Assembly: GCF_011745365.1 (NCBI RefSeq)
Contig: NW_024468910.1
Span: 4,368,068 to 4,432,067, forward strand
Length of the DNA stretch: 64,000 nt
Reading direction: 5' to 3'
Origin: Cryphonectria parasitica EP155
Taxonomy: Eukaryota > Ascomycota > Sordariomycetes > Diaporthales > Cryphonectriaceae
Positions 47,475 through 59,261 of the stretch are shown here, one piece after another. The position numbers and the translations under genes were made by a program. Each line of letters begins with the position of its first letter. Position 1 is the first letter of the stretch. The notes under the pieces are model-generated. The model was not told the DNA's origin. It did no database searches and worked only from the letters and a program-made list of their open reading frames with translations.

Positions 47475-48835
47475 CATCATGTGAAGGCGTGATGAGGCTT
47501 CAAGAAATTTGCTCGTGAGATTGCTCTAGCTGCCTCCAGTGTAACCTCATCTCCACTTGCGTGTCACCAGACAGTGCAGAAGCGGCAGTTGATCGACTCT
47601 CCCTCCAAGGGTGTAGAACCCTGGGCCCTGTCGATCCTGAGACAGTCCCCTGCGCAGATCATTGCGGTGGGCCCCCAGAGAATGCCTCTTTGCTCCGGCG
47701 GCGGGCGGAGAATTCGACCTCCTGAAGCAATCTCCCACGGCATTTACCTGGGCTGTAGACTGCGGGTGCAAAAGGGTCACCTAAATGAGGCTGTCCCGTT
47801 CAGGAAGGCTCCCTCGAGGTGTCAGAGGCACGGGTTGAATCATGCCGTTTGGCCCTCTGCAACCCGGAACCTAGACGTCGGCTTCCTGGCCGCACGCCGG
47901 GGGTGTCTCCCGACAGACATCGCCAGCGGAGCTTTGTGTGGCGAAAGTTGGCTCTGTGCCTGGTCCATATTCGTGACCGCGGAATCTGAGGATGCTCTTG
48001 CCGGTGAACGGCCAGCCCGGCTCACGTCTTCCGCATCTCCTCTACCCCCTCTGCCGCTCCGCGACGACGCATACTGTACGAAATAGTAGTGCTTTGATAG
48101 TAGGCTACTGAGTAAGTAGGCTTCAGTGGCCTTCCTTCGTCGCTCACGTGCTGGGAGCCACTCTTGGTGAGATCCGGGGGTGGCCTGTACCAAATCGGGA
48201 CCCATGGTCAACTCAATCTCAGGGCGCAGATTACCTGAATTGCGATGTTCACTTGTGCATCGACGGCGTCGCACACACACCTCCCCTTCTCCCCCCCATC
48301 CCAGCGGGGCCTTCCTTGCCTGCACGACCATCATGTCAACAGCTCGACTCTGTCCAGGAAGAATCACCCTGCCCAGCCCACTCCGACCCCCAATTTTGAC
48401 CAGACTTGAGCCTTTCTCTTGGGACAAGAATGGAACCCCTGGCCAAATAACGAGTCTACTCCCGATTGATCCAAGACATGCCTCGCTACTGTCTGATACA
48501 ACTTGGCTTGATGAAAGCTCATATATGCGAGTAATGCCCTTGGCGTAGACCGTGATGAAATACTGGCGGGTAATATACATGAGCGAGTGAAACGATCAAC
48601 CGATATATGGCAAGGGATCGATGAAATGGACCTGCACGGCAGAGCAGCTGTCAATCAGTGTCACAGGAACATGATCGTCGGTTGTGTCCCAACTCCTTGG
48701 GACCGCAGAAACACGCAGCCGTCTGAGCTTTCCTTGTTCTCGGCGTCAGCGAAGTGCGAGCAACATTCCGCCCCTCTTCTTTTTGAATATCGTACTCCCC
48801 CTGCTATGCGGCTCAACAACATGGCTCTGACTCTT

Positions 48836-48849
48836 GGGGGGGGGGGGGG
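48836..48849. repeat. Run of 14 G
   Basis: A homopolymer followed by a GA-rich tail, in the gene desert. Confidence 0.95.
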
Positions 48850-50417
48850 AGGAGAGAGAGATCACCCGTTTCGTACTCGAGTCTTTGTGGCATTGATTGG
48901 CGTTGCCACCGTGATGGATGACTGGCAGCCAAGAGAGAAACGGCTTCTTCCGCCCCGGGCTGCCTCTCCTGTGTTTACTGTATATGTCGAGGGCCCTGCC
49001 CGAGAAGGTTCCAAGCTGTCGACAAGGTGACATCGTGCCTGTGGGGAGGTGTGTAAGGCAGTGCATGAGGCCATGTCAGATCCGATGTCTGTTCATTTCG
49101 AGTTTTTGCTGGGATGACTTTTGTAATTGCTTCATCACACCAGTTCGTGTGGTTACATGAGATGGAGGGTTTGCCAGGGAGGAGGGAAGGTAGGACTGAT
49201 TCCAAGTCGGCGACCTGACCCGCCAACGTCAAGGTCGCCGTCGTCGGTTGGAAATTGCTTCCCCAGACTCGTCTGGTCACTTCCATGGAGAATCATGTTT
49301 CAACTCGCCTTTTCGAGGCCGTACCTGTGGGCTTGAGTGATCAAAGCGGTTTAGCAACCAGGCCGTAAGCCTGGTTCGATGAGATTGCATGTCACCCACG
49401 TTTCTCGCTGTATATCATTGCCAATCTTACAGAAAGTTCCGTACGGGTGGGACACAGAGCAACTTGGATCACCACAAAGATGGGCACTGCCCACGTTTCG
49501 AAGTCCCGCTTGTCGTTGAGCTTGAATCTGACAATCCTGTTGATCCGGGGCTCGGGCACCACGAAATGAAGATGGGGACGTGTGACATCGGGGCTGGACC
49601 CTGCTCACCTCTTCAGCCTGTGCTCTTCCAGATTGGGCAGTCCATGCATTTTCCATCCGCGCCCCCCCCCCCCTAGCACGCGGAGATCTCCAATTAAGCG
49701 ACACGTGCTGCCCTCCCTAAAGATCCGGCAGGAGGCAGCGATCCGCGGCGGGGGCGAGCATGGCACCTTGGCTTTGGTACCGACTGCGCGAGGTGCCGAC
49801 CTCGAGCGGAAGCTTCCTGAGTCGCCGCCAGGCAAGGGCTTTCTTCTCGAAGGAGAGGCAGTAAGGTGGAGTGGACAGGATAAGGTGGTGCGAGGACAAG
49901 GCCCTCTTCATCCCCCCTTTGGCTGATGAGGAAGAAGGGGGGACCCGTGATAGCACGATGCGCTCCACGATTCGCTGCAGAAAACTGCCTGCTGAGAAGG
50001 TGGGATTCTCGTATTGGCGGGACGGGTGCTCTAGATTCCTGCATAGGCTGTGATGAGGGAGAGGGCGAATGCAGCTTCGGTCACCTTATCGACCTGTCAT
50101 GGATGCCATGACAGGATGCCATCGCGTTCTGGGATCCACCAGAGAGACTTGTGCCAAACCGTTTTCTGCCAGGCTGCAAATTGTGCAGCCAAATCCAGCG
50201 AAGCCAAGTAGGCTAGGTAGGGCCCACCTGGGCCGCGCACCTCTCAAAGTGGATGTGCCGAAGATGAGTTGATGCAGCCGGTCAACGAGTGAGCTTGCAT
50301 GCCTGTCGTTGGTACTTTTACTAGATGACCCAGCCTAGTTTGACGACAGGCATCTTCACGTCATCCCCCTCCCACTGTGTCAGTAGCTCAACCTTCAGCT
50401 TTCCAGTTGGTTAACTT

Positions 50418-50440
50418 TGTGTGTGTGTGTGTGTGTGTGT
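50418..50440. repeat. TG microsatellite
   Basis: About 11 TG units, continuing imperfectly to about 50457. Confidence 0.9.
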
Positions 50441-50780
50441 ATGTAGGTGTGCGTGTCCTGGTATCTTGTTGTCAAGCGAGCGGATCATGGTATGGAGGCC
50501 GCCCACCAGCGATATGGCCAGGGAAGTTTATTCCCTGACCCCATGGTGACGTCGAATTCTCGCAAAACTTGGTACGCCTCTGTTTGTCGCGTGTGGCGGC
50601 CAGTCCGTGACTGACATTCGGGGTGCGCGACCCCCTCCCTCTCGTTATGTTTGAGAACAGGTGTCTTTGAAAAGATTCCACCTCACACAAAATGCATGGT
50701 AAAAACTGCACGAGGGCGATTGTCTTGATTGGAAGGTTTGCGGATGTAAGGTCGATTCATGCGACCTGGGCCAAATACCA

Positions 50781-50810
50781 CTGTACTTTGGTAGTCAAAC
50801 CATAGTACAG
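50781..50810. repeat. Hairpin with 11-bp stem
   Basis: Arms CTGTACTTTGG and CCATAGTACAG pair with one mismatch around an 8-base loop. It is the longest hairpin of the TAC/GTA palindrome family. Confidence 0.65.
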
Positions 50811-52718
50811 AGTAGTAGCTAGTAGCAGTAGTGGCACGCAAGACCAAATCCCCAAGTCAGGAGAAGGCCGTTTCGTTGTTGGGCTGCAACGAACTCTGGG
50901 GGACTGAAAATCCAAGGAACCCGTCAGCCGCGGAATTTTAGTTGGAGGAAGTTGTGGGCCTAGTGTTCAGCTATGGATCTCTTGCGGGCAGGACAGCGAG
51001 TGGCACCTGCACTGTACGCAGCTCAGAGAGGACCCACACAGGCCCTGGCAAGGTCTGACCTCAGGGTCTCCCCCAGCTCTGGGACACCGTGCCGCCCGGC
51101 GACTTCTGGCAACTGATAGATGGTATGTACGGCAACAAGGGTACGTAGCACACCACATTACCACATTATTACCGCCAACTTCATTTGCATATCTGAGGCT
51201 GGAATGCAACAGGGACAAGAGTGTGTCTTGTTGCGAAACGCACCGCGACTTGTTGGTCGAAATGAATCTTGGCTCCATTTGCATGCACTTGCACATTCTC
51301 CCCTCGTCCAGGTCATAGCCAGGAAAAGACGGGTTGTACGGAGGGAGAGAGGGTGACGTTGAGGCTGCACGGATGGCGAGGCAAGTGTGACGTATTCAGT
51401 GGCAGCCAAAGCAACCTCAATTAGGGAGCCAACCTGGAAAAAGGACGCAATTCCCAAATTGGAGGGAGGGTTGGCCGTAATCTGACGTCTCTTTTCGTTT
51501 CGTTTGACAAGCTCACGTCCTTGGAAGGGAAGGGGTGAGAGAAAAAAAGGTTCGTGGGGGAGGAGGAGGAAGGGGGGGGGGTGTGATTGACCACTGGCCT
51601 CCCCGTCGGTCGGTAATTTTGCACGAGCTGGACTAAGCGCATCTGCCATGCCACCCAGCCCACCTACTCCTCTTTGCAGTCCCCGTCCAAATCTGAAAAG
51701 GCGGAGCCAGATGGCAATGAACCCCATCTTGGTGCCATCATCCTCACATCATTGTGCGTGTTGCTCGCCTCCTTACTGGAGAGAGGTAGCTGACGAGATT
51801 TGGTATAGGATTCAAGCATGTCTGATCCACTGTCGTCCAAGTCTCCAGGAGCGCGGTACCAATGATACATTAAAAGTACGTCAGAGAGGGTTCTTGACTG
51901 ACTCAGTGGCCAGATACCCAGTGGGTTTTTTGGGGTTGGATTCCTGCAAGGCCAGGTACCAAACCACGAGCGGTAAAAGGCGAGCAGAGATTACTAGTAG
52001 AAACCTCAAGAGCGGGTAAATGGGGATTTTGCCTTGCGTATGCTGGCCTGGCAGGATGGGGGATGGGATGCTCCAACGCCCTCAGGCCAAAAATGAGTGC
52101 TTAAGTGTACGCCGGGCCTGAGGTGTTACCAGCACGATAGAAAGCAGGGCAAGAAAAAGACATCGACAAGCCAAAATGTGGCCAGGTCGTGGGTGCTGGA
52201 ACGCGACAGCAGGTGCGGGTTGTCAATGAATGCCTTCCCCGTCCGCTGACTTGAGATGACGGCTACGTAATGTGCCGGTGTGCCAGTGTGCGCGCCAAGA
52301 GGAGAGGGAGGCTTCCTGTTGGGTTCAGACCCCTGGTCACCCTTGAGCCAGGTTGCGGTACATTGGACACCCGCCCACCAAAGACGTCACAGGGGCACCC
52401 TGTCTTCTCCTGGAAAGATACCAAGGGGCCCACATTACAGCCAATCCAATCGAGGTCGACTCATGAGCAAGTGGCCTACGATGCTTGGCACAAAATGAAG
52501 GAATTGAGAATAGCAGGGCTTTTTTGTTTCCAGAAGAGAAGGAAGGAGGACCGCTACTTCTTTTATCCATCCCTAGAAAAGATGTTTTTGAAACAGCAAA
52601 GAAAGAAAAAAATTAGCGAGAAAGGACTTGAGTGATGCAGGTGGCTGAGATGGTCATATAAGGTGGGGGTGCAGGAGGGGGGAAGGGTTGAAATCTTTTG
52701 GGGCTGGTCTGTAGGCAC

Positions 52719-52779
52719 CATAGTACAAACCATCACCACTATACGCACTATGTAGCATTTATGCTCTCTATGTACTATG
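52719..52779. repeat. Inverted CATAGTAC / GTACTATG pair
   Basis: CATAGTAC at 52719-52726 faces GTACTATG at 52772-52779. Related words (CACTATG, CTATGTAC) fill the space between. Confidence 0.5.
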
Positions 52780-54002
52780 TACCAGCACGCCAAGGAAGAC
52801 ACGGGCGAGCTTCTCTCGCCCATCGCCCTGTTTCCAATCAGCTATTGGGGAACTTAAGTCAGTGGCGTCTATTACCCAGACAGAAGAGCCGAGACAGGGA
52901 AGAGTACTGTACATTCCCGTTATCATCAAGAATGGGGGAGACGAGAGGGGGGGGAGGGTAGTTGTGATCTCATGGCTATACTACTGAACAATCTGCCGAG
53001 ATTACCTACTGTGTTGCCTTGCCTTGCCTGTCTGGTCTATCTGCCTGCTTCTCTTGCTCAGTCTCTTTCTGCGCCAGCGCTTCAGTTGTTTTCATCTCGA
53101 CTAGACCAGGTCGGGCTGGATATGGGCCCCCCTTGCCAGCTTGAGACGGATCGGGCCCTCTTCTAGTATGCTGGCATCTTCACATGTGTCCCTCTTCGGA
53201 CCCTCTTAAGAGCTCGGCAGCAGCTACTATGTACATTCTACGACAATATGTGGCAACTTGTTACTGCTGGCTCAGGGCTCATCAGTGTTATCCTGGACCC
53301 TCCCTGGCCCATGAACCATTCATCGCCCCCCTCCCTCTTCTCTGTATCTTGGCCCCAGGATATGGACCAACCCCCCCCCTCTCCCACCCCACCCATCTAA
53401 CTCCACACATTCAGTCCCTCACCGAGTCTGTATACCTGGTCCTTGCAGAGCATCCCTCTGCCGTACAACCCCTGCCATGTTACATGTCACCTCCGTCTTA
53501 TGCCCGCCCGACCCCTGTCGTCTTTTCATCCCGACCCATCCTTGCCCCTATTAGCCTGACACCCCCGCAACATGATATTGGCACTCTTCCCCACCTGCCT
53601 GAGCAACCCCCTGCCCGGCTCTTGCTCTCAAGCTGCAGGTGCAGGAGCGGGTGTGCGGGTGCGGGTGTGGTTCCTCTGCACTGACACTACGAAGGCCGGG
53701 TTGGCACGGTTGGCTATGGAGCTAGCTACAGGACCCTAGCGTTCTTGGGTGCGCCAAGGTACAGAGGCGTGAGAGGCAGAGAGGGTAGGTGGTCCCTTAG
53801 CGTCTGCATCGAAGACCCTTGACACCCTGACTGGATCTTTTGACCCGTCGTCTTCTTCTGTCTGCTCTTTGGGCCCAGAGAGAATAAGACTCGGCCTTCT
53901 CGTCCAAGCACCCTGTTTCTGCTCTGACCTATCTATACCTACCTCGAACCTCCTCCCCCCCCTCTCCATCATCATCCTCACAACTACACAACATATACGC
54001 TC

Positions 54003-54039
54003 ATACACATACACGCAAGACACAGACACAGACACAAGA

Positions 54040-54071
<32 letters not shown>
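54003..54071. repeat. AC microsatellite in the C2H2 leader
   Basis: Imperfect ACAC/AGAC repeats end in a pure AC run (54047-54071), 67 bases before the start codon, so probably within the transcribed 5' leader. Confidence 0.85.
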
Positions 54072-54072
<1 letters not shown>

Positions 54073-54138
54073 GAAACCTACCAACAGGATCATCCTTTTT
54101 TTACTCTTATTGTTTCTCCCCCATAACATACTTGCAAC

Positions 54139-55446
54139 ATGACAATGACAATAGACCCCAACCAACAACAGCGATACGGTTCATTCCCACCAGTAGACAG
54201 CATGTCTTCGTCGTATCCAACCTCACACCCGCACTTCCAGAACCCTTGGGCGTCGACGGCACCATCAACTGCCGCCTTGTACGCGGGCTCGCCCGTCACA
54301 CAAAGTGGAATGCCTCCCAATCCCATGGCTATGGATCGTCACTCGCAGCAGCCTTCGTCCCGGCCGCCCGTCACTGCCCCAATGGCACAGTATAGCTCCG
54401 GCGGGCCCGTCACCTCGGCCCCAGCAGGTAGCCCTCTGAGTATGGTGGACCCTCCTCTTCCAGGCCGCCCCGACTTACTTTCTCTCCCACAAGATCTTAT
54501 GAGTATCAGCCGGATGCCTCACCAGACCGCCGCATCCTCGTACTCCGACCCAGCCTACCACGCGACCGCAGCCTCTCCGGTCCATGCCACATACGCTACG
54601 TCGCCGACTAGCTATGAGCACGGCATGGGATATACCTCTTCGGCTGTGCGACACCCCTTCGGCATCTCGTCCGACGCAGACACCAGAAGGTATTCCCAGT
54701 CCTCTATCTCCTCCACCGCCTCGTACGACCCGGCCGACATGACCCTGCCGCGCGTGCCCCGCGCTCAGCCTGTGGACTTCCGCCATGCCAGGGACCCACG
54801 AGGCTACCAGGAGCCGCTCGAGGTCGCCCAGCAGATGGTCCAGATGAGGTTCGACACTGGCAGCCAGGAGACCCCCCGCGCAGGTGTCTACAACAACAGG
54901 GGGAGGGGATCCGGTGACTCTTATGGTTTCCCTTCGACCCATTCTGCCTCGTCGAGCGTCTCCTCCACCGGTTTCAGCCCCTACTACGGCGGCTCCATCG
55001 ACGGTAGTGTCAGTGACTACTCCACCGCAGGATCTGATATTGAGTCGAGGACTCTCCCTCGCCCTCAAGGTCTGATGGCAACGCAGCCACCCGCGCCGCA
55101 GTCCATGATGGGCCAGTTCAGCTCCAAGGTCTCCAGCAGCACGCAAAAGAAACACAAGTGTAAAGTTTGCGACAAGCGCTTCACTCGACCAAGCTCCCTA
55201 CAGACTCACATGTACAGCCACACTGGAGAGAAGCGTAAGTTCGATTACCATTTCCTCGCGCCTCTCACTTTTTGACATATTGAGTCCATTGGTTAACACG
55301 AGTTCTTTGATGTAGCATTCAAGTGTGAGCATCCAAACTGCGGGCGCAACTTCTCCGTGGTCTCAAACCTTCGACGGCATCGAAAGGTGCACAAGGGCGA
55401 AGCCCAATCAGATGCAGGCAGCGAGGACCAGAACCAATCTGACTGA
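54139..55446 (+). CDS. C2H2 zinc finger transcription factor, two exons
   Basis: Exons 54139-55234 and 55316-55446 (81-nt intron, GTAAGT donor, GTAG acceptor) give 408 aa. The intron splits the linker between the two fingers, so the TGEKPF linker forms only after splicing. Finger 1 (C341, C344, H357, H361) reads HKCKVCDKRFTRPSSLQTH; finger 2 (C369, C374, H387, H391) reads CEHPNCGRNFSVVSNLRRH; a short acidic tail follows. The N-terminal 335 residues are Pro/Ser/Gln/Tyr-rich without a known domain. Paired C-terminal fingers of this wording resemble FlbC, an activator of asexual development in Aspergillus; I offer this as a likely family, not as a proven ortholog. Start: the ATG follows the AC-rich leader, with a second in-frame ATG two codons later. 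The long gene-free flanks fit a developmental regulator. Confidence 0.88.
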
Positions 55447-56027
55447 AAAAGAAAAGTGAAAGAAAAAAGAGAAAAAAGACGGAGTTCCTAGATCCGATTG
55501 TACCAATATGCGCGGCGAGTAAGCGCGCCGGTCTGCGAAGGCGAAGATTTCGCCACTTCTCCTTGCGTTTCCTACGTCTTTCCTATGCCTCGAGGATGAC
55601 GCTTTTCATTTTCTCACCATTCGCTGCCACATACGGCTTTTGTATATCCTTCACTTCATTCACGGTCGGGTTATGATCACCTGCATAGCCGAGACAAAGG
55701 AGTATTGGCAGGGGATTATAGGCTGGGTCGCGTTGTGCATTTCCAGGCTGGAATCGTACACAAGAGGGATGGCAAAAGTTTTCACTTTTGGGGTCGCAAG
55801 AGTGGGAACCGCGAGATGATACCCGGTTGCTTTGTCGACTTGTCCCGGATGAGAGCGTTGCGGGTGTGTTGGTTTATGACGACATGAAGGTGGATCTCTA
55901 CTCGCCGACGCCGCCGACTGTCAGTTTTTTTTTGAGCATTCTCAACGTTCACTCTCATCCGCCCCGAGTGGCACAGCAACTTTCAGTTGTTTGGTGGTGG
56001 TTTTTTTTTTAACCCTCGATTTCACGA

Positions 56028-56029
<2 letters not shown>

Positions 56030-56056
<27 letters not shown>
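56030..56056. repeat. Run of 27 T
   Basis: Longest homopolymer in the window, about 580 bases after the C2H2 stop codon. Such a run could be a retroposed poly-A tail in reverse or simple slippage; no element body is visible beside it. Confidence 0.95.
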
Positions 56057-56062
<6 letters not shown>

Positions 56063-59000
56063 CCCATTTTTTCTTTCTGCCTGTCATGTTTTTCGTGGGA
56101 TTTTGATATTATCTATCGGTGGTGCGGGTCGCTCGGGGTCATCTTCTCTCCCGCGGGTGAGACGGTACCAAAAGGACCAGGGCGGACGGCGTTAAGGTTT
56201 GACAACGGTCCAGGTCTTGGGTTTGCGCATGGTTTGGAGAGGTGACTGGGTGCTTTCGGCTTTCCGAGCATGGTGTTCAACTGCTCTCTTGTCCTCCACC
56301 AGAGGATTAATGTCTTTCGTTTCAAGGATACCAGGCCCCGGCAAACTCTGCACACTCGCTAATTACTACAACTACACGGTCGCTTTCTTACATGGCGGGG
56401 GAGGAGGGAATGGTCACTACGGTTTGGGTACGATTATTAGAGGTCGCTGTATTTATATTTGGGGGAGGGGGGAAGGCTGGGATTTTTCCAAAGGATCAGG
56501 GAAAAGAAGCTGTGATGAAGGGACATGGGTCTCCGCCACTCGTTTATAATTGTGCGACAAGAGCTGCGCGACACATGTAAGATCAAATTGAGAAGAGATT
56601 TGAAAGAGCAAAAGTCTCGACATGTTTACGCGAATCACTCAAGATGGATTTGGTGCGGCTTGTCATTTGCACGACTTTTGCTGCTCGGGCTCTCCCGCTC
56701 ATGGACACCACCAAGTGTCGCATAGTCTCAAAAAGTCAATCTCTCTCCAAACCAGCGGCACGGGTACATTCAATCAAATCTCACCTACAGTTCAAACCCC
56801 AATCGGCGAGGAGCGGATCGTCACCGCCAGTTCCCTCAAACGGGAGATCTGGGGTTGAAGAGGGTTAGGCACGTGGTCGCCTTCTGTCTCGACGCGCGGG
56901 CAAATGAAATCGCAAACATTAGTTGCCCACCTGCACTACGAACCCGCTGATCATTTCCCCCCATTCTCCTCTGATCGGCGGTCAATGCTATGCGTGTTCA
57001 TCCTATCCACCCTCTTGGGAAGAAAGTGAAAAAAAGGACCCCGGGGGTCGGATGATGTGTCGTTGGGCAGGAGACAGCTTGCTTCCTCTCTCTGGTGTGT
57101 GTGTGTGGTTGGGTATTGCGATCAGCGCGGCCATGGGTAGATTAAAGAAAGAAAGAAGATAAAAAGCTTATTTGGAACAACTATACGTCGCATGGTCATT
57201 AACGTGCCACACCACAATCCATCTTTTCCTTCTCCCCCCTCCCCCCTTTGGATGGGGTCAGCGGCGGCGGTCCGCTTCAAGCAGTTGACAACCAAAAAAA
57301 AAAAAAAGGAAAAGGAAAAGGAAGGGAAAAAAAAAAAACCCCCTTGAAGGTCTTGAAACAAGTGGTCCAACGATCGGGTCCAACCCTTTGAAGTCTATCT
57401 GGTCCTGTCCATCATTTGAGGTGGAACTCATCCCCCGTGATAGACGGACCTGCTGCTTGACCGAGGGCTGTAAAAGAGAAGGAGCACCCCTCCCCCCGGG
57501 GAACTTTTTAGGAGGAAAAAAAAAAAACCAAAAGGAAAATGGTGGACAAGATTTTTAGGAGGGGGGTTGCTCCAGCACGCCATCGACCCTCTCCTTTCAG
57601 GAACCGGGCTTGCTGTCTGTTCACTGTGGCCTGATGAATTAGATTCCCTCTTTCCCCCCCCCCCTCCCCTCTCCGCCGCCTCTTGATCATGCAGGAAGAA
57701 TTCAAATTGTCTGAAGAATTCCCCAACTACCTCGCTTTCAATCATACTTCGTCTCGATATGCGCGACGGAGCCAAAAAAAAAAATGATCTGGGTCACGCG
57801 GGGCTGCCATGGTAGGCGAGGTGAGGTCACCGTGTGTGCTTTCCTGCCTCGGGGAGGGGGGGGGCGATGTCCCTCTAGCCTATCAGCCTTGGACGTTGTG
57901 GAACCCCGGGGAAGCAGGTTCTCCCAAGGCGGAAAGAAGGGAGGGTGTGTAGTAAAACTGTCAATCAGCAATAGGAGAGAGAGAGCAGGGGGCTCTCTGT
58001 TCACCGACCCCCACTGGGTAAAAGGAGGTCAAGGAAAAAGAGGTGTGAAGGAAGAGGTACAGTACGCGAGGCCAGTCCCGCGAAACTAGGAAAGTCATGA
58101 AAATGGAATCTACCAAAAGGTCGCATATGCCAAATTCATCCCCTCCCAAAACCCCCCATGCTGGAAATCTGAGGTGCTATACCGCGATAGTATTAGCGTT
58201 GGGGCGGGGGAGGGAAAGAGATATGGAAATCATTGCCCAATGGGGATCTGGTCTAAAGTGTGAGGCAAAGGACATGACTAAGCGAGTCGTTGCACCAAGG
58301 TAACACTAGGCGGCTCAGCTTGTCTGGGAAAGCACGAGGCAGGCATTTCGAGTCTTACTAAAAAAGGCGGCGATCAGGTACCAAGAGAAGCAGAAAGGAA
58401 AAAAGTAAGGTTTCAGCCCGGTCAAATGGGTGAACGGGAGGCGAATAAAACAAAAAAAAAGAGAGCACGCAGCAGGGAAGTAAAGTGCACTGCCGCCCCC
58501 AAGATAGAAAAGGCAAAGGAGGAGAGGAGGAGGGGGGGTCCCTTCTGATCTTCTTCCCCATCAAAAGGCACGACAAAACACTTTGAGGGTATTGGGCCGA
58601 ATCGCTCTCGCTTGCCGCTCTGTGAAGCTTGGTGCAACCCATGCACTGCGACGGCGTATGTGGCATGATTGGTACGGAGCACGAGAGAGCCTCCAGCGCT
58701 CCTCTAGAGAACGGGACGGATGCTCCTGCCCGAGCCCCAAGGCCTGAAGATCATGTCCCGGATTGTGCCAATTGCCGTCGCAGAGAAGAGCCCCGTTTCG
58801 CCGGGCATCCTTAGGCCAGCGTGCGAGGCCTGTGGTAGGGGCCCCTATCCAGCACGGCGTTGTGTTACGTTCGGGAGGCCGGGCACCGGCCGCCGGCGCG
58901 GGCAGCGGGGAGGATGATGAAGCAGTGAGAGCGCACGGCGACGTTGGCTTGCGCGTACATGATAATGCCCTAGGCAGAAAGGACTGGGAGGTTATCTCCC

Positions 59001-59246
59001 GCCTTGCATGCGAGCGTTCCACGGTTCTTACTCGTCTTCAGGCTGCGGGGGGCTGAGGCAACGCAACCCTCCGACCCTGGGAATGGCAGCGCGTGCTACC
59101 CAACGAGGTTGTGTCGCTGGCCATCCACCGCGGAAATGCAGGCGACGAGGAAGCGGTCTGTCTCCACCCCTCTTTGGGCTGTGCTGCCCCCCACATGCGT
59201 ACTTGAAACACGCTTGACCGAGATGGTGGAGTCAGCCCCGGGGGCC

Positions 59247-59261
59247 GGGGGGGGGGGGGGG
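59247..59261. repeat. Run of 15 G
   Basis: A homopolymer preceded by GGGGG-CC, so the local strand is very G-rich and could form a quadruplex. Confidence 0.95.

Larger units (their letters stand above)
42103..54138. other. Gene desert, 12 kb, upstream of the C2H2 transcription factor
   Basis: No gene recognised on either strand. Open frames of 140-246 codons (42697-43119, 46628-47365, 47840-48580) have compositions of random or low-complexity DNA. The stretch is rich in simple sequence: poly-C/G runs at 43919, 45347, 45855, 46154, 46193, 46689, 46733, 48836, 49662 and 51572; GA/AG tracts around 45.6-46.5 kb; CA/GT microsatellites at 47443 and 50418; TAC/GTA palindromes at 45272, 46531, 50781 and 52719. 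The last kilobase is C/T-rich and probably a long 5' leader. Confidence 0.55.

Noticed and set aside
47840..48580. 246-codon minus-strand frame
   Set aside because: No recognisable features, and other frames overlap with similar length; looks like chance.
52318..52340. GGGTTCAGACCCC, resembling a tRNA B box
   Set aside because: The invariant A58 is G here and no cloverleaf can be built.
53184..53684. 166-codon Pro-rich frame before the C2H2 gene
   Set aside because: The C-rich pyrimidine leader DNA naturally encodes Pro/Leu/Ser; more likely untranslated leader or promoter.
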